Positions 42,772 to 49,620 of a stretch of 64,000 nt of DNA are shown one piece after another (position 1 is the first letter of the stretch; each line of letters opens with the position of its first letter). This DNA comes from Rhizosphaericola mali (GTDB lineage Bacteria; Bacteroidota; Bacteroidia; Chitinophagales; Chitinophagaceae), in NCBI RefSeq assembly GCF_004337365.2, contig NZ_CP044016.1, positions 4,135,507 to 4,199,506 on the forward strand, read 5' to 3'. The translations under genes and the position numbers were made by a program. The notes below the pieces were generated by a model. That model saw nothing but the letters and a program-made list of their open reading frames with translations, was not told where the DNA came from and made no database searches.

Positions 42772-44295
42772 TTAATTTTTACTGATAGAACCGCCAATTT
42801 GAGTCAATACGCTGCTGGTTGTGAAAGTCGTACCACTTGTTCCTTTAGAATAAGTACCGCTTGTATATAATCCATTGAAATTAGTACCATCTGATACACT
42901 TCCTCCGGTATAAACGGTGTAGGAAGTGCTGGATTTTAACTTGGAACTTGCATATATCAATGTACTGTACGATATTGGCGCAAGGAATGTCATTGCTTCC
43001 GTTCCGTCTGCAGCTTCTATATGCACAATAGTACTCGCAGAACCGCTTCCCATTACAACAGAATTGATTGTAGATACACTCGTACTTGGTCCACTTGTCG
43101 CACCACCAATCCCAACAATCATTCCTCCTGTTAATTTAAAGGTTCTTGCATCGCAGTCAAAGCTTGCCTCAGGTGCTTTGGAGCCAACGGCTACAACTTT
43201 TCCTCCAGTGATGGTAAACGTACCATTGGAATCCATTGCATCATTATCTGTGCTGTAAGAATAAATATAGCCTCCATTAATATATATAGCTGTTTCCGCA
43301 TTTATTCCATCATCAGAAGTATTGGTGACAATATAGCCATCGTTAATAGTTAAAATACTTTTACTTTCAATACCTTCATTGGCGCTAGATTTTACATAAA
43401 GACTACCTCCGTTAATTGTTACATAAGGAGTGATCGTATTATCACTGTCAGTATAAGATGCTGTAATCCCCTTGCCTACGCTAGAGATGTTTATTGTACC
43501 ATCATTTATCACAACATAACCTTCATCTACCTGTATTCCATCATCAGACGCTGTAAGATTTAATGTACCGTTATCCATGATGAATGCGTCATTGGTATGA
43601 ATTGCATCCTTTGTTGCACTGCTCACCGTAATACTTCCTGCTCTTACTCTAATATAATCATCACTACAAATTGCATGCTTATAATTTCCTTTAACAGTAA
43701 GACTACCAGAACCACTAAATATCAATTGACCTTCACTGAAAATCGTACCTTTTTGATCTTCATCATTGGTTGCCGTTGCATAAGTGGAGCCATCTGTTAA
43801 TGTGTTGGTTGTTCCAGAAGCTAATACTATGAAGCCTCGTTTTTTGGATTGAATATTGAGCGCTGGACCATCTGAGTTCGTAATGGATGCACCACTTAAA
43901 GTCAATTCATATTTATTATCACTATATAGTTTTACAGAACCATCACTTGTGGTTCCTGAAACAACATAAGCTACCCCAGAAACAGTGGAGGTAATAGTAA
44001 CATCAGAACCGCTCGTTGTAATCGTTACACCACTAGAAGCTAATGGGTTGGTAATCGTTACAGTGCTACCAAAAGTTATGGTTACAGTATTGGAAAATGT
44101 TGAATTTTCTAGGGAATCATCTGCGTTTACGGCTGTTTCGGTAGATCCTTCTGCTGTGCCTGTTGTGTAGGTGCTATCAATTGTACCCGAAGTCGTAGAT
44201 GAGGACGTATCGGAAGCCACTACATCATCTTTGGAGCAACTCGTATAAATGAAAAATAAGGTTAAGGGAAATAATAATTTAGATAGGTTTTGCAT
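42772..44295 (-). CDS. Lipoprotein with Cthe_2159-like carbohydrate-binding beta-helix
   Basis: The 507-residue protein has a lipobox (FIYTSCSK), then a Ser/Thr/Gly-rich linker (residues ~25-70) and a right-handed beta-helix of repeated turns: DAIHTNDAFIMDNGTLNL, DGIQVDEGYVVINDGTINI, EGIESKSILTINDGYIV, DGINAETAIYINGGYIY, DAMDSNGTFTITGGKVV. Acidic residues at turn ends may bind calcium. The pattern fits the Cthe_2159/DUF4353 group that binds acidic polysaccharide. It probably sits on the outer surface. Sugar specificity is unknown. Confidence 0.85.
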   Translation of the reverse strand: MQNLSKLLFPLTLFFIYTSCSKDDVVASDTSSSTTSGTIDSTYTTGTAEGSTETAVNADDSLENSTFSNTVTITFGSTVTITNPLASSGVTITTSGSDVTITSTVSGVAYVVSGTTSDGSVKLYSDNKYELTLSGASITNSDGPALNIQSKKRGFIVLASGTTNTLTDGSTYATATNDEDQKGTIFSEGQLIFSGSGSLTVKGNYKHAICSDDYIRVRAGSITVSSATKDAIHTNDAFIMDNGTLNLTASDDGIQVDEGYVVINDGTINISSVGKGITASYTDSDNTITPYVTINGGSLYVKSSANEGIESKSILTINDGYIVTNTSDDGINAETAIYINGGYIYSYSTDNDAMDSNGTFTITGGKVVAVGSKAPEASFDCDARTFKLTGGMIVGIGGATSGPSTSVSTINSVVMGSGSASTIVHIEAADGTEAMTFLAPISYSTLIYASSKLKSSTSYTVYTGGSVSDGTNFNGLYTSGTYSKGTSGTTFTTSSVLTQIGGSISKN

Positions 44296-44509
44296 AACTC
44301 GACTATTGTGGTTTTGGAAAATAATTCTATGACAAAACTAAATGTAAATGATTTATTCTATTAAACAGGTATAGATGAATGAACTTATTCTGTAGATTAA
44401 CTTTTTCCGTATTTCATAAATGCAATTTCCAATCTCGTAAATGAAAAGTGAATAGCATTTATACATTTGCATTAGAGAAACATCCACATACATCGCAAAT
44501 ATCAAAAGC

Positions 44510-44545
44510 CCGGGACTCCGTTTTTTTTCAAAAATAGAGTCCCGG
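44510..44545. repeat. Isolated GC-rich hairpin in the divergent region
   Basis: CCGGGACTC at 44510-44518 pairs with GAGTCCCGG at 44537-44545. The loop contains a T-run and an A-run. On the minus strand it is followed by GCTTTTG, a weak terminator tail. Confidence 0.7.
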
Positions 44546-44649
44546 CACTATTTTAAAAAGCAAGGAATTAATTCTGTTAAAATTGCACTATAACGTCCCT
44601 CATAACTACAGAATCATGTGATTGTATTATTTTTTCCCAAAAACCTAAT

Positions 44650-44657
44650 TAAGTTTG
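44650..44657 (+). promoter_or_regulatory. Bacteroidota -7 box for pssA
   Basis: TAAGTTTG matches TAnnTTTG, 85 bp before the pssA ATG, giving a leader of about 80 nt with a small hairpin. Confidence 0.5.
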
Positions 44658-44742
44658 CACATACGTAATAATGGTTATATTGCATCTTATAACTACAATG
44701 CGTCACCTATGGTGAGACATTTCGAAATATTTTAAATACTGA

Positions 44743-45522
44743 ATGAAACATATAGCAAACGGATTTACCTTACTTAATTTAATATTTGGCGGACTTGCTA
44801 TAATAGCCGTATTGCAAAGTGGCTTGACCACCACCATGGATGATAACGGACTTACATATATAATTTTACCAGAAAAAATATATTTAGCTTCGGTGTTTAT
44901 TGGTTGTGCTGCAATTATTGATTTTCTAGATGGGTTCGTTGCTCGATTATTAAAGATCTCTTCTCCAATGGGTATGCAATTAGACTCACTCGCAGATGTT
45001 GTGAGTTTTGGTGTTGCTCCAGGAATGATCGTTTTTCAATTTTTAAGATTAGCGTATTCAAAAGGAGAGGGTGGGTTAGATGTAAATGAATTAGCGTTGG
45101 TTCCTGCTCTTTTATTACCTGCATTTGGTGCCGTTCGTTTGGCACGTTTTAATCTCGACTCTTCGCATTCTCCTTATTTCAAAGGAGTACCAATACCTGC
45201 AGTGGGCTTATTAATTGCTTCATTTCCTTTGATTTATTGGCATACGCAAAGCGTGTATGTAATTCAAATATTTACCAATCCAATTTTTTGGTATGCATCT
45301 ATTGCTATTTTATGCTTTCTGATGGTAAGTACAACGCCAATGTTGAGTTTGAAAATGAAATGTTTTGCTATTAAGAAAGATTGGCCACTAATTGCGTTGA
45401 TGTTGATAGCGATCATTTCAGGTATTTTGACGGAATGGTTAGCTGTACCAATTGTGTTTATTGCCTATTTGATTTTTTCCTTAACGACTATCAAAAAGAA
45501 GAATTTAAGCGAGTCTCTTTAG
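44743..45522 (+). CDS. pssA: CDP-diacylglycerol-serine O-phosphatidyltransferase
   Basis: The 259-residue multi-pass enzyme makes phosphatidylserine, precursor of phosphatidylethanolamine. The CDP-alcohol phosphatidyltransferase motif DG-x2-AR-x8-G-x3-D-x3-D is complete in DFLDGFVARLLKISSPMGMQLDSLAD. MKHIANGFTLLNLIFGGLAI is the usual N terminus. rsmI follows 24 bp later. Confidence 0.95.
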   Translation: MKHIANGFTLLNLIFGGLAIIAVLQSGLTTTMDDNGLTYIILPEKIYLASVFIGCAAIIDFLDGFVARLLKISSPMGMQLDSLADVVSFGVAPGMIVFQFLRLAYSKGEGGLDVNELALVPALLLPAFGAVRLARFNLDSSHSPYFKGVPIPAVGLLIASFPLIYWHTQSVYVIQIFTNPIFWYASIAILCFLMVSTTPMLSLKMKCFAIKKDWPLIALMLIAIISGILTEWLAVPIVFIAYLIFSLTTIKKKNLSESL

Positions 45523-45546
45523 TTTTCACATTAATCATATTTCCAC

Positions 45547-46218
45547 ATGCTTTATTTAGTTCCGACACCCATCGGTAATTTGAAAGATGTAACGCTACGT
45601 GCATTAGAAATTTTGCAAAGCGTTGATGTTATTTTATGTGAAGACACGCGCACATCGTCCAAATTTTTACAACATTATTCTATCCAAAAGCCTTTGGTTC
45701 CATATCACATGCACAACGAGCATAAAGTTGTAAGCAATTTGGTGGACGAGATGGCTATGGGAAAAAATATGGCATTGATCACCGATGCAGGCACGCCAGG
45801 TGTTTCTGATCCTGCATTTTTGATCGTACGAGAATGCATTAAAAAAGACGTCAAAGTGGAGTCTCTTCCAGGTGCGACGGCATTTGTTCCTGCTTTAGTC
45901 AATAGTGGCTTGCCGACCAATCGTTTTTGTTTCGAAGGATTTTTGCCACCCAAAAAAGGTCGTATGACCTTATTAAAAAAGTTGGCGGTAGAAGAGCGTA
46001 CGATGATTATATACGAAAGCCCCATGCGCCTAGTCAAGACTTTGAAGGAATTTATTACCTATTTTGGGGCAGAACGCCAATGTAGTGTTAGCCGAGAAAT
46101 CACGAAAATGTTCGAAGAAACAAAACGCGGTACTCTGGAAGAAGTGAGCGCTTATTTCCAAGAAAAAACGGTAAAAGGTGAAATCGTAATTGTACTAGAA
46201 GGATTTGAAGAGAAATAA
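45547..46218 (+). CDS. rsmI: 16S rRNA (cytidine-1402-2'-O)-methyltransferase
   Basis: The 223-residue tetrapyrrole-methylase-fold enzyme carries LYLVPTPIGNLKDVTLRAL, CEDTRTSSKFL, ITDAGTPGVSDPAF and SLPGATAFVPAL, the RsmI signature. It is convergent with the SRPBCC gene, one base between the stops. Confidence 0.96.
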   Translation: MLYLVPTPIGNLKDVTLRALEILQSVDVILCEDTRTSSKFLQHYSIQKPLVPYHMHNEHKVVSNLVDEMAMGKNMALITDAGTPGVSDPAFLIVRECIKKDVKVESLPGATAFVPALVNSGLPTNRFCFEGFLPPKKGRMTLLKKLAVEERTMIIYESPMRLVKTLKEFITYFGAERQCSVSREITKMFEETKRGTLEEVSAYFQEKTVKGEIVIVLEGFEEK

Positions 46219-46219
46219 A

Positions 46220-46729
46220 TTATTCTCCTTCCGATGTTTTCTTCAATTTATCCAAAGACTTTTCCATAGAGGGGCCGAGGATTTTTTCATTTAAAGTCGC
46301 ACCGATTCTTTGCCAAGGATACCAATCTAATTTTTGTGTAAAATACCATTGTACCGTGTATGCATTGGGAACGGAAGTACTTGGTATGATGGTAAATCCA
46401 CTCATTTGAGGATTTCCTCTTGTTCCTGCCCACTCTGTATTGATATGAATACTATCAATTTTGGTAATCGTAACGCGACTTTTGGCAATCTGCGCAGACG
46501 CATTGACGCCTTGTGTATTTTTTGTAAAAAAGGCGATTTGAACAGATGTGTCAATCATCCACTTATGCCAATTATTTATATCCGAAATGTTCTTTTCTAT
46601 ACTGTCCTTTGGCGCTTGAATATCCACTTGACGGATGACCGTAACATGGGAAGAAAAAAGCATACCAACTGCCGTAATCAATCCAAATAATACTAAAATA
46701 CTTATAATTGCGAAACGAATTCCTTTCAT
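46220..46729 (-). CDS. Membrane-anchored SRPBCC family protein
   Basis: The 169-residue protein has an N-terminal membrane helix or signal (residues 5-26) and a helix-grip SRPBCC domain: VIRQVDIQAPKDSIEKNISDINNWHKWM, GTRGNPQMSGF, VQWYFTQKLDWYPWQRIGA, then ILGPSMEKSLDKLKK. Such domains bind hydrophobic ligands. No substrate is inferred. It starts 9 bp after the ABC-2 permease and is likely co-transcribed. Confidence 0.8.
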   Translation of the reverse strand: MKGIRFAIISILVLFGLITAVGMLFSSHVTVIRQVDIQAPKDSIEKNISDINNWHKWMIDTSVQIAFFTKNTQGVNASAQIAKSRVTITKIDSIHINTEWAGTRGNPQMSGFTIIPSTSVPNAYTVQWYFTQKLDWYPWQRIGATLNEKILGPSMEKSLDKLKKTSEGE

Positions 46730-46738
46730 ATTTCTATT

Positions 46739-47845
46739 TTATTCCCAACGAAATAATTTGATAGCGATAGCATAAACAATAATACCCCAAATCGTAAGAT
46801 TCAATAAATCTGGCCAACAGGCAAATAAACTTGCACCTTCAAATGCAATATTTCTCATTGCATTATTGAAATGTGTTAACGGTAAAAAATTACAAAATGT
46901 TTGTAGCCATTGTGGAAATGACTCAATTGAGAAAAATGTACCTGCCAATAAAAATTGAGGCATAGTGAAAATATTTGCCAATGGGGGCACCGCACTTTCG
47001 GTCTTGGCAACGCTGCCTACAATAAAGCCACAACCCATGAAAATAACTAAGGAGAAAAAACTTAAGAGCATAATTTCCAAAAAGGTAATCCAGCCATGAA
47101 TTAGCGTAAAATGAAAAGCAAATACACCAACTGCTATAATGATTACCGCTGTGACCATTTGAAATATTACTCTACTCAATGCCTCTCCCAATACGATATA
47201 GGTTCTAGAAATCGGCGTTGCAAAAAATCTTTTCAAAACTAATTGCTGACGCAAATTGAAAAATAAAAATGCCACACCAAATATACCAGCCGCCAATAAG
47301 GAAAATCCCATCATACCAGGAAGTATAAAATCAATGGTTCTGTATACTCTACCAGGAAGTACGTTTACTTCTTTTTCAACTGTTGCGACAGTTGCGGCAT
47401 TGGGATACAATGTGCGATCCATTTTATCAATTTCTGCATTGAGCATGGTTTTCAATACGGAAATATTTTGTGTGGATACGGCATGAGATGTGGTAATGCT
47501 GATGGTTTCTGGAGCTTTGGGATCATTCGATTTTTTGATAGAAATAATTCCTACAATACGTCCTTTTTGAACATCTTCTAACGTTGCTTCTTTGCTTTTT
47601 TCAACGATATCAAAAGTCGCAGCATTTTTTATTTGAAAATAAATAGGATTGAGTGTGTCACTCTGATGATCTACAGCAATTTTGAGTGAAATTTTATTCG
47701 TATCACCCATAAATCCAAATACAAGAATGAATACCAAAGGAAATCCAATGCTAAACATAATCGAAGACGGACTTCTTAACATGGATTGTAATCCTGCTCG
47801 GGTGATTGCGAGCATCGCTCTAAATTGATTGTATTTTCCTGCCAT
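46739..47845 (-). CDS. ABC-2 type transporter permease
   Basis: The 368-residue protein has an N-terminal helix (SIMFSIGFPLVFILVFGFMG), a periplasmic domain of ~130 residues and five C-terminal helices, including ILPGMMGFSLLAAGIFGVAF and LQTFCNFLPLTHFNNAMR. This is the ABC-2/YhfP-like permease layout. It lacks an ATPase next to it on the same strand; the divergent ATPase gene belongs to the LolD type, which pairs with a different permease class. Confidence 0.88.
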   Translation of the reverse strand: MAGKYNQFRAMLAITRAGLQSMLRSPSSIMFSIGFPLVFILVFGFMGDTNKISLKIAVDHQSDTLNPIYFQIKNAATFDIVEKSKEATLEDVQKGRIVGIISIKKSNDPKAPETISITTSHAVSTQNISVLKTMLNAEIDKMDRTLYPNAATVATVEKEVNVLPGRVYRTIDFILPGMMGFSLLAAGIFGVAFLFFNLRQQLVLKRFFATPISRTYIVLGEALSRVIFQMVTAVIIIAVGVFAFHFTLIHGWITFLEIMLLSFFSLVIFMGCGFIVGSVAKTESAVPPLANIFTMPQFLLAGTFFSIESFPQWLQTFCNFLPLTHFNNAMRNIAFEGASLFACWPDLLNLTIWGIIVYAIAIKLFRWE

Positions 47846-47867
47846 ATTACTTCTTGCTAACCGTGCG

Positions 47868-47875
47868 CAAAAGTA
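47868..47875 (-). promoter_or_regulatory. Bacteroidota -7 box for the ABC-2 permease
   Basis: On the minus strand the bases read TACTTTTG, a TAnnTTTG match, 22 bp upstream of the ATG. Confidence 0.6.
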
Positions 47876-47967
47876 AGAACTATCTTTTCTAATCTTTTAA
47901 AAAATGTTTACGATGTATTTTTGCCAAAGTTTGGATATGGATTTTCCTGATTTGTAAAGGATTATAT

Positions 47968-47975
47968 TAGGTTTG
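47968..47975 (+). promoter_or_regulatory. Bacteroidota -7 box for the LolD-like ATPase gene
   Basis: TAGGTTTG matches TAnnTTTG and ends 11 bp before the ATG at 47987 (17 bp before the in-frame ATG at 47993), giving a very short leader. Confidence 0.6.
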
Positions 47976-47986
47976 CATTAAAATAA

Positions 47987-48658
47987 ATGTACATGCTTCA
48001 AGCAGAAGGTATTCATAAGTTTTATGGGGAATTGGAAGTTTTAAAAGGAGTAGACCTCACCATTCAAAAAGGAGAGATTGTTTCTATTATAGGTTCTTCT
48101 GGTGCAGGTAAAAGTACCTTGTTACATATTTTAGGATCTTTGGATGCCGCTGATGAAGGTTCCGTTCAGTTAAATGATGTTGTTATTACCCAATTGAAAG
48201 GAAAGAAATTGGCGGACTTTAGGAATAAAAACATTGGTTTCGTTTTCCAATTTCACCATTTGTTACCCGAATTTTCAGCTTTGGAAAATGTTTGTATTCC
48301 AGGTTGGATTGCAGGAAGAAAGAAAAAGGAAGTTGAAGATGATGCCAAAAGTCTTTTGACAAAATTGGGATTGGCAGAAAAGATGGATAACAAACCTTCT
48401 CAATTGAGTGGCGGACAACAACAGAGAGTTGCCGTGGCGAGGGCTTTGATCAATAAACCTGCAATCGTGTTTGCTGACGAACCAACTGGAAATTTGGATA
48501 GTAAAAATGCGAAAGAACTACACAACCTATTCGTTCAATTAAGAAATGAATTTGAACAAACCTTTTTGATCGTAACACATAATGAAGAATTAGCTAGCAT
48601 GAGCAATCGTGTTTTGCATATGAAAGATGGAAGAATTATCAATGAACAGATTAATTAG
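47987..48658 (+). CDS. LolD-like ABC transporter ATPase (lipoprotein release)
   Basis: The 223-residue ATPase has Walker A GSSGAGKST, a Q-loop in FVFQFHHLLPEFSALENV, signature LSGGQQQR and Walker B IVFADEPTGNLD, closest to LolD/MacB ATPases. LolD drives extraction of lipoproteins from the inner membrane with LolC/E, which are not adjacent. Its 3' end overlaps the cobalamin adenosyltransferase gene by 4 bp. Confidence 0.9.
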   Translation: MYMLQAEGIHKFYGELEVLKGVDLTIQKGEIVSIIGSSGAGKSTLLHILGSLDAADEGSVQLNDVVITQLKGKKLADFRNKNIGFVFQFHHLLPEFSALENVCIPGWIAGRKKKEVEDDAKSLLTKLGLAEKMDNKPSQLSGGQQQRVAVARALINKPAIVFADEPTGNLDSKNAKELHNLFVQLRNEFEQTFLIVTHNEELASMSNRVLHMKDGRIINEQIN

Positions 48659-49221
48659 ACATTTGGAGTCCATTTAATTTCTTCGACATTCATTTTCTTA
48701 GCTACAAATCGGCCCAAAACGAATAGATAATCGCTCAATCTATTCAAATAACACAATAGATTTCCCACATTAACAACATTTTCATTTTCAGACAAATGAA
48801 CTAATTCTCTTTCGGCTCGGCGACAAACAGCGCGAGCAATGTGAATTTCGGATACGGTTGGATGACCACCTGGTAATATGAAATGTGTCATTTGGGGTAA
48901 GGTTTCCTCCATCGTATCAATTGCCAATTCTAAGACCTTGATATTATCTTCTGATAATTCTGGAATGGGAGTGTGATTTTTTTTCTTAGGGTCCAGTGTT
49001 ACCCAAGCTCCTATACAAAATATATCATTTTGAATTGATCTTAATAGATTCGATATTTCACTGTATTGTATATTAAGATCAGAGATCATTCCAATATGTG
49101 CATTCAATTCATCCAAGTCTCCACATACTTGAATTCGCTCATTTGACTTCGATACACGGGAGCCTCCGATGAGCCCTGTGGTTCCTTTATCGCCTGTTTT
49201 GGTATAAATTTTAAAAGCCAT
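48655..49221 (-). CDS. Cob(I)alamin adenosyltransferase, PduO type
   Basis: The 188-residue protein starts MAFKIYTKTGDKGTTGLIGGSRVSKSN; 20 extra upstream codons are possible but would place charged residues ahead of the ATP-binding N terminus. DLDELNAHIGM, HFILPGGHPTVSEIHIARAVCRRAERELV and YLNRLSDYLFVLGR are typical of the trimeric PduO/MMAB enzyme that makes adenosylcobalamin from cob(I)alamin and ATP. Confidence 0.93.
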   Translation of the reverse strand: MAFKIYTKTGDKGTTGLIGGSRVSKSNERIQVCGDLDELNAHIGMISDLNIQYSEISNLLRSIQNDIFCIGAWVTLDPKKKNHTPIPELSEDNIKVLELAIDTMEETLPQMTHFILPGGHPTVSEIHIARAVCRRAERELVHLSENENVVNVGNLLCYLNRLSDYLFVLGRFVAKKMNVEEIKWTPNV

Positions 49222-49326
49222 ATTTTTTTTCAAAAATAATTCATTTTTTAAATCATTGATAAATAGTTGTTTATGCGTCATTTAATAGAGAAGTGAAAAT
49301 TATTTTAAAAATAATAAATACAAATG

Positions 49327-49357
49327 TTTGTTAGTTTAAATAAAGCTATTATCTTTG
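49327..49357 (+). promoter_or_regulatory. Full Bacteroidota promoter (TTTG-N19-TATCTTTG)
   Basis: TTTG at 49327-49330, 19 bp, then TATCTTTG at 49350-49357. Both elements are exact. Transcription should start at about 49363, and no ORF follows before the terminator at 49480-49515. Confidence 0.8.
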
Positions 49358-49362
49358 TGTTA

Positions 49363-49515
49363 TCAAAGTAAGAAAACGAGCTTGCTTTGTACGATTGCCT
49401 GCCTCTAACGATTGATTGATTCGATTGCCTCCGGCCTGATTAACCGGAATTGCCTATGAGAATGTGTGTGTAGAATGCGAAGGTCTTCCCTCAGTAAAAA
49501 GGTAAGACCTTTTTC
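49363..49515 (+). ncRNA. Candidate small RNA or attenuated leader of about 150 nt
   Basis: The unit runs from the predicted start site to a Rho-independent terminator. It opens with a 9-bp hairpin (49364-49372 with 49381-49389, one G-U pair), then has three copies of ATTGCCT (49394, 49424, 49449), a small TCCGG/CCGGA hairpin, and the terminator. It does not look like tmRNA, SRP RNA, RNase P RNA or a riboswitch class that I can name. It could be free RNA or the attenuated leader of the AsmA-like gene 106 bp downstream. Confidence 0.6.
49480..49515 (+). terminator. Rho-independent terminator of the candidate RNA
   Basis: AAGGTCTT at 49480-49487 pairs with AAGACCTT at 49504-49511, followed by a T-rich run to about 49519. 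Confidence 0.85.
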
Positions 49516-49620
49516 TTTTGCATAATTTGGTATAAATCATAGCGTTACTACTTACTAAATGAAAAAGATGCTTTAATTTCAGTATTTAATTATTCTAAGT
49601 TCTGATAAAAGATAATAGCC

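Larger units (their letters stand above)
44296..44742. other. 447-bp divergent intergenic region upstream of pssA
   Basis: No ORF is supported. It contains a free-standing GC-rich hairpin (44510-44545), a TAnnTTTG box (44650-44657) and, in the pssA leader, a small hairpin TCACC/GGTGA at 44703-44715. The hairpin without a gene upstream on either strand could end a short RNA. Confidence 0.6.
49222..49620. other. 399-bp divergent region holding a candidate RNA gene
   Basis: No ORF is supported. The right part holds a full promoter, about 150 nt of structured sequence and a terminator (listed separately); 49222-49326 is AT-rich and would contain the leftward adenosyltransferase promoter, and 49516-49620 is the unassigned leader of the AsmA-like gene. 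Confidence 0.7.

Noticed and set aside
49363-49515. 6S RNA, SRP RNA, RNase P RNA or a cobalamin riboswitch (adenosyltransferase gene nearby)
   Set aside because: No closing long-range helix with a central bubble, no SRP GGAA tetraloop region and no B12 box was seen; the adenosyltransferase gene is on the other strand.
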